Shown here piece by piece: positions 59,652 through 64,000 of a stretch of 64,000 bases of DNA. The notes beneath the pieces were generated by a model. The model ran no database searches and was not told where the DNA came from. It saw nothing but the letters and a program-made list of their open reading frames with translations. How positions within the stretch are numbered: position 1 is the first letter of the stretch; the number at the start of each line of letters is the position of its first letter. The DNA is from Nocardia stercoris. GTDB lineage: Bacteria; Actinomycetota; Actinomycetes; Mycobacteriales; Mycobacteriaceae. The stretch is taken from the NCBI RefSeq assembly GCF_003696265.1, contig NZ_RFFH01000005.1:349247-413246 (forward strand), read 5' to 3'. The translations under genes were made by a program, and so were the position numbers.

Positions 59652-61073
59652 GTGCCGACCTCGATCGAGCCGACCGTGAATCCACCTACACTGGTGGATT
59701 CGATTGCCACGAACCTACTAGCACCGAGACAAGGGTCCGAGATCGAAGCCACACAGCAGGAATCGGTAACGCCGGCGACCTCGCGCCGCCGGTGGCGGAT
59801 CGTGCTGGGCGGCGCGGTCGTCGTACTCGGCCTGGTGGCGGCGATCGCCCTCGCCGCGCTCGCGGTCGGTGTGGTGGCGTACCTGGCGGCCGTCCCGGCG
59901 CTGTTCCTCGGTGCGGGACTGGTGGTCGCGGTGGGCGTGTGCTTTCTGGCGAGCCGGTGGGGACTGCGTGTGTCCGGGGTGCGGCGGGTGTGGTCGGGTG
60001 CGGCCGGATTCAGCGTCGCGGTCGGGGCGGCGATCGTCGCGCTCGCGGCGGCGACCGTCCTCCATCCCTTCCCGGCCCAGCCGAAAGCTGCTGTGCCGCA
60101 GGATGTCCGGTACTGGGAACTGCCGACCGGATCGCGCATCGCCTATGTCCGTGCGGCGCCCGCGCAGATCCCGGTTCGAAAGCCTCCGGTGATCTTCCTG
60201 CACGGCGGACCCGGAACCCCGGGAGAGGGAATACCGACCGGCGGCGCGGAACTGGCGGCCGAGGGATTCGACGTCTACGCCTACGACCAAGTGGGTGCGG
60301 GCCGCTCGACCCGCCTCACCGAGGTCACCGGCTACACCGTGCGGCGCCAGGTGGACGATCTCGAAGCGATCCGGGTCCGGCTCGGCGCCGACCAGCTGAT
60401 TCTCGTGGGCCGGTCCTGGGGTGGCTCGCTGACCGCGCAGTATCTCGCGGCCCACCCGGACCGGGTCGCGAAAGCCGTGGTGGTCGCGCCCGGGGCGATC
60501 TGGCCCCAGGCATTTCCGGACGGGGTCGGTGAGCCCTGGAACGCGATGAATCCCGCGCAGCAGGCCCGCTACGACGACCTGATGGACAACCCGCGCATCC
60601 TCGCACTGTCCTTGCTGATGGGCGTGAATCCCGAGGCCGCGCACGCGTTCGTCCCTGACGCCGAGGCCGACTCCTGGATGCACGAGGTGGCCCTCACCGG
60701 ACGAGACGGAGCCTCGTGCTCGCGGGAGGTCGCCACGCCCCCGCACGACAACCTCCAGGGCTTCTACGTGAACCAGTAGACGACCCACGATTTCGCGTCT
60801 GTCGCGGACCCCAGACCGGTCTTGCGGAACGTGCACGTCCCGGTCCTGGTGATGGCCGCGCAGTGCGACTTCCTGCACTGGCCGGTCAGCCGCGAGTACC
60901 GGGACACGCTGCCCGACGCGACCCTGGTCGACATCCAGGGCGCGGGCCATGCGGTCTCGACCGACCAGCCCCAGCTCTTCACGCAGCTCCTCGAGACCTT
61001 CCTCGACGATCAGCCCCTACCACTGCTCGCCTACACCGCCATGGACCCACCGCCCGGCCGCTGGACCCGCTGA
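59652..61073 (+). pseudogene. Membrane-anchored alpha/beta hydrolase interrupted by an in-frame TAG
   Basis: The 473-codon frame is the paralogue of the hydrolase at 52449. It has a hydrophobic N-terminal region with about three helices, HGGPG, GRSWGG with the nucleophile Ser, and GFYVNQ. A TAG at 60777-60779 then stops it; the same frame goes on with TTHDFASVADPRPVLRNVHV, AQCDFLHWPV (acid) and GAGHAVSTDQP (His) to TGA 61073. The paralogue has Met after the same VNQ. If not read through, the 375-residue product lacks Asp and His and is inactive. The GTG at 59652 is the chosen start. Confidence 0.83.
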
Positions 61074-61351
61074 CGTCGAGCCGGAACTTCGTTCCGACAG
61101 CGACATATGACTGCTTCCCGGAGACCGGAGCTGATGTCTCAGTGCAACCCCGGGGAGCAGTTTTCCTGCGGTGCCCTATTACTTCGAGGGAAGTTTGATG
61201 ATTCGGTCAGTGCGCTCGGAACCTGGCCGAGAGCCCCGCCAGGATGTCGCTGTTGGCACTGCCGATTCCGCCACCGGAGGGCGCGGTGGTGGTCACCGGA
61301 GTGGTCGTAGTGGGAACGGCCGGCGCCATGGTGATGGTGCTAGCTTGAGTT

Positions 61352-62880
61352 TTAACCCTGTCGGCGTGGTCGCGGCCCTGTCGGCGTTGGTGCGCGAGTG
61401 TTGCTCGTGGCCTTCATGTGGACGTCGTGGCGGGGTGCAGGTCGCTGATTGCGGCGGCCTGCCGGGCGGCCGGGACCCGGACGTGAGGGTTTCGGCGCGC
61501 CGGCCGGACAAGTGATGTTCGGGCGTAGGTGCCGAAATACCCGACGGACGCGTGCTGGCGTGAGTTGTTGCGCGGCAACGGGTTTCTCCCATGGCTGCCG
61601 CTGATCCCGCGCGAGTCCGCGAGCCGGGCGCGGCTGGGTGTAAGCCGCCGGCAGCATCCAAGTCCACCGGTCCGCGACCGCAGGATTGCGGGGTTTCGGG
61701 GCGGTCCAGCCCAGTGTTTGCTTGAGCATGCGGAAGGTGTGCTCGATATCGAACCGGCGCAGGAACGCCTGCCAGAACAGATCGACAGTGTTGGTGTCGA
61801 GGCATGTCCCCGAATGCCAGAGCCGGACCGGTTTCGGTATCGCGCCGCTGGGCAGGCGCTCGACGTCGAGGCGGATCACGGTGCCTCGATGATGGGGTGT
61901 TTTCCGGCGGCGACCCAGGACGAGCGGTGGGTCAGCCGGGGATGCAGCCGGTCCCACGACCGTGCCCGGGTCGGCCCGTAAAGCCTTGTCTCGGTGCGTG
62001 TTTCGGTCGCTGGTTCACCCCAGGTCGTGGGGTCGCCGAACACGAACTCACCGCCGTGGCGGGGCGGGCGCCCTTTGGTGCCGGGCAGCCATGGCGGTGC
62101 CGGGCGTCGCAGGACCCGGTCCGAGCGCATCCGGGCCAGGACCCGCACCGGCAGCTCCGCCAGCAGGAACGCCAGCCGGGGCCTGTCGTAGCCGGCGTCG
62201 GCGATGACCCAGATCTCGGGGTCACCGGGCCGCCACTGACCGGCGATGATCAGATTCCCGATCACCGACCGCAGTTGGGCCGCGGTGACCTCGGCCGCGT
62301 CGTCACCCGGCGCGAGCCGGACCGCGTCCAACGGTGCGGTCCAGGAGCTGCGGCCGGTTTCGAGCGCGCACACCACCGAGAACGGCCAGCCCGGGATCAT
62401 CTGGTGAGTGTTCTTGGCTCGCCCGTAGGTGTGACCCAGGATCCGCTGCGGGCAAGTATGCGCTTCGGGCCGCAGCCAGCAGGTGATATCCACCGCCAGC
62501 ACCACCCGCCCGTCCGCGGCCCGCGGCAGCGGCACCGCCGCCAGCGCCCGCCGCAGCCGGTCCACATCGATCCGGCCGCGGTCCAGCGCCGCATACACAC
62601 TGCCGTGCCCGGGGCGATGCTCGGCGACCAGCGACAACTCCGGCAGCGACCGGACCGGCCCGTCAGCGCACAACACCGCGTCGACCAGCTCGAACACAGC
62701 GTCAGGTCGGGTGGTCACACAGTGATACAACTTCCGCCGGAACGCCGACAGGTCCCCGCGAGCACCGGCCCGGTCGGTGATGGACAGTGTCACCGGGTTA
62801 CCGGAATTGACGAACCAGCCCGTGCTGTGGACGCCCCAGCCGTTGTTGTTCGGCTCGGGGGTGACGTCGGGGTCGCCCAC
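61352..62880 (-). mobile_element. Transposase gene with one frameshift (NF041680-like DDE family)
   Basis: From ATG 62880 the first frame gives 334 codons: YHCVTTRPDAVFELVDAVLC, RVVLAVDITCWLRPEAHTCP (first acid), PEIWVIADAGYDRPRLAFLL (second acid), ending IIEAP. The next frame then carries GTVIRLDVERLPSGAIPKPV, LFWQAFLRRFDIEHTFRMLK (Glu of the DDE triad) and a Pro/Arg-rich C-terminus to 61352. Adding one G near 61880 joins them into ~508 residues. It is a typical actinobacterial transposase of this size, probably inactive or subject to programmed shifting. Confidence 0.8.
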
Positions 62881-62974
62881 CGTCAGGCGAAAGGTTCACG
62901 CGGCGGGCAACCACCGGCCTTCGACGGGGAGGTCTACAAGCAGAGGAACGTCGAAGCAGCGCTGGTTCGGGCGG

Positions 62975-63514
62975 TCACGATAGTCGCTGCGCCGCGAGGG
63001 GTTCGAAGTCGAAGTCGAATTCACCGGACAGCGCCTCGGCCCTCAGTATCGGCGACGCCGCATCCAGCGACGGCCCGAGCAGCCACAGCGAGTTCATCCG
63101 CTGCGAGCGGTACACCGGGAACTCGCCGTGTTCATCACGAACGGCGGTGTCCCACAGCAACACGTCCCCGTTCTCACTGATAGCGAAGACTCGGAGCGAA
63201 TCGACCAGCGACCAGTCGCCGTCCGGCTCGATCATCCAGTCGAACTCCTCTGCCAGCCCGTCGTGGTACGCCTCCTGGAGGCGCTCGGTGAGGATCCGGC
63301 TTCTCGCCTGCCAGCCGTCCGCATAGCCGTCGAGTACGGGCGGATACACGAGCCACAGCCCGAACAGTCGGCCCCAGCCGAGACTACGTACGAACTCACG
63401 ATAGGACGCCGGGAACCCGCCGCCGTCAGCGAACCGATACGCGTCCAGCACGTCGAGATCGACATGCTCGAGCGTGGGAGCGCCCTGGATGCGGATCGAG
63501 GAGAAAACGGACAT
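62975..63514 (-). CDS. SMI1/KNR4 family protein
   Basis: The 179-residue protein reads YRFADGGGFPASYREFVRSL, GWGRLFGLWLVYPPVLDGYA and SLRVFAISENGDVLLWDTAV. This is the SMI1/KNR4 (SUKH) fold used as immunity protein in polymorphic-toxin systems and in unrelated roles. No toxin gene is visible beside it; the gene sits among transposon debris and may be a mobile orphan. The ATG at 63514 is two bases behind the stop of the LuxR fragment. Confidence 0.8.
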   Translation of the reverse strand: MSVFSSIRIQGAPTLEHVDLDVLDAYRFADGGGFPASYREFVRSLGWGRLFGLWLVYPPVLDGYADGWQARSRILTERLQEAYHDGLAEEFDWMIEPDGDWSLVDSLRVFAISENGDVLLWDTAVRDEHGEFPVYRSQRMNSLWLLGPSLDAASPILRAEALSGEFDFDFEPLAAQRLS

Positions 63515-63517
63515 CGT

Positions 63518-63622
63518 TCAGCGAATCCCGTCCCGCCGCAGAGCGATCGAGACCGCGGCAGCCCGCGAGTCGACGCCGAGCTTGGCGTAGATGTGCGTGA
63601 GGTGCGTCTTCACCGTGGCCAC
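63518..63622 (-). pseudogene. C-terminal LuxR helix-turn-helix fragment
   Basis: About 33 codons read ATVKTHLTHIYAKLGVDSRA, then AAVSIALRRDGIR and the stop. This is the last half of a NarL/FixJ-type HTH (TVKTHLTHIYAKLGV). The rest of the regulator is replaced by IS701-like sequence. Confidence 0.7.
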
Positions 63623-63828
63623 TGCCGCAGCCTAGCCAGCCGTTGCATCCCGTCCGGGCCGACCTCACCGGCCTGCTCGGCCAGCGTCCACCCGTTCTTA
63701 CGTTCCAGGCCGGCGACCAGCCCGGACACATACTCCCGGGCCCGAGCTCGCGGCTCGGCCCGCCGGAACCGGCCACCGATCCGATCACACAGCGAATCCA
63801 GCTCGGCCACAACATGATCCAACACCAC
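63623..63828 (-). mobile_element. IS701-family transposase, 5' fragment
   Basis: From ATG 63828 the frame reads LDSLCDRIGGRFRRAEPRAR, EYVSGLVAGLERKNGWTLAE and QAGEVGPDGMQRL, the opening 65 residues of IS701 transposases. It breaks off where the LuxR tail begins. Confidence 0.78.
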
Positions 63829-63875
63829 GAGGCACGATCATGCCTGAGCCGGACGAGTCAACTGCCGTTGCAGTA

Positions 63876-64000
63876 CTAGGTCATGTCTCCCAATAGCTTC
63901 AGCCATTCCACGGCAAGGGCCATTACGATCCCCGCCCGATACGTCGAGGCCAGCTTGTCGTACCGAGTCGCCACGCCACGCCAGTTCTTGACCTGCTCGA
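63876..64000 (-). mobile_element. IS5-family transposase, C-terminal end
   Basis: The frame entering from the right edge reads EQVKNWRGVATRYDKLASTY, then RAGIVMALAVEWLKLLGDMT and TAG 63876. It is the end of an IS5-type DDE transposase (ATRYDKLA with the Glu upstream outside the window). Confidence 0.75.

Noticed and set aside
60777..60779. Pyrrolysine or programmed recoding at TAG
   Set aside because: No pyl genes or special downstream element are seen; a mutation or sequencing error is simpler, so readthrough is only listed as a test.
62975..63514. A complete toxin-immunity system around the SMI1/KNR4 gene
   Set aside because: No toxin, secretion or cassette gene is adjacent within the window.
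1..64000. CRISPR arrays
   Set aside because: No regularly spaced direct repeats of 25-40 bases were seen, and no cas genes are present.
1..64000. tRNA or rRNA genes
   Set aside because: No sequence with a recognisable T-arm plus anticodon arm or rRNA core was found by reading; a tRNAscan run would settle this.

Overview
The window is high-GC actinobacterial DNA, most likely Nocardia or a close relative. This is inferred from codon usage, a mycothiol-type thioredoxin-fold reductase, an F420-type LLM oxidoreductase, many TetR and LysR regulators, and IS families common in that group. No rRNA, tRNA, CRISPR array or origin was recognised.

Positions 1-20300 are mostly intact chromosomal genes. 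They include the 3' end of a dimethylargininase-like gene, cobG, and a TetR regulator facing a stand-alone ketosynthase III across two matching palindromes. A two-component system, a DUF4153/4173-type membrane protein and several regulator/oxidoreductase pairs (LysR, TetR, SDR, hydrolase, flavin disulfide reductase) follow. A condensation-domain/GNAT fusion protein lies at 16.7-18.5 kb. A TPP-enzyme gene reduced to its two ends lies at 11.3 kb.

Positions 20300-34700 alternate intact operons with a graveyard of truncated genes (21.06-22.0 kb). The clearest operons are ArsR-PPOX-SRPBCC behind a perfect operator, and a LysR-divergent set of thiol reductase, MFS pump, GNAT and dienelactone hydrolase. 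A secreted phosphatase, a PASTA protein, a frameshifted secreted nuclease and an AI-2E-type transporter also lie here.

Positions 34700-52450 are the accessory part. Two related IS3-type left ends, at 34.8 and 52.1 kb in the same orientation, bracket it. Between them are arfB, a LON-domain gene, a partly collapsed alkylation-repair cluster (ogt, a truncated ogt fused to a truncated 2OG oxygenase, an Ada-like zinc domain and an unknown partner), a leucine-rich-repeat protein, a polyol/pentulose set (alcohol dehydrogenase and two FGGY kinases), and relics of an integrase, IS982, arsA and an Ig-like surface protein. A frameshifted AraC gene sits next to a DHFR-family protein.

Positions 52450-64000 hold two paralogous membrane-anchored alpha/beta hydrolases, one interrupted by an in-frame TAG. 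They flank a large LuxR (LAL) regulator, a lipoprotein and a repeat-rich protein of 723 residues. The right end is a transposase-rich edge with a frameshifted transposase, an SMI1/KNR4 protein, a LuxR tail, an IS701 head and an IS5 tail.
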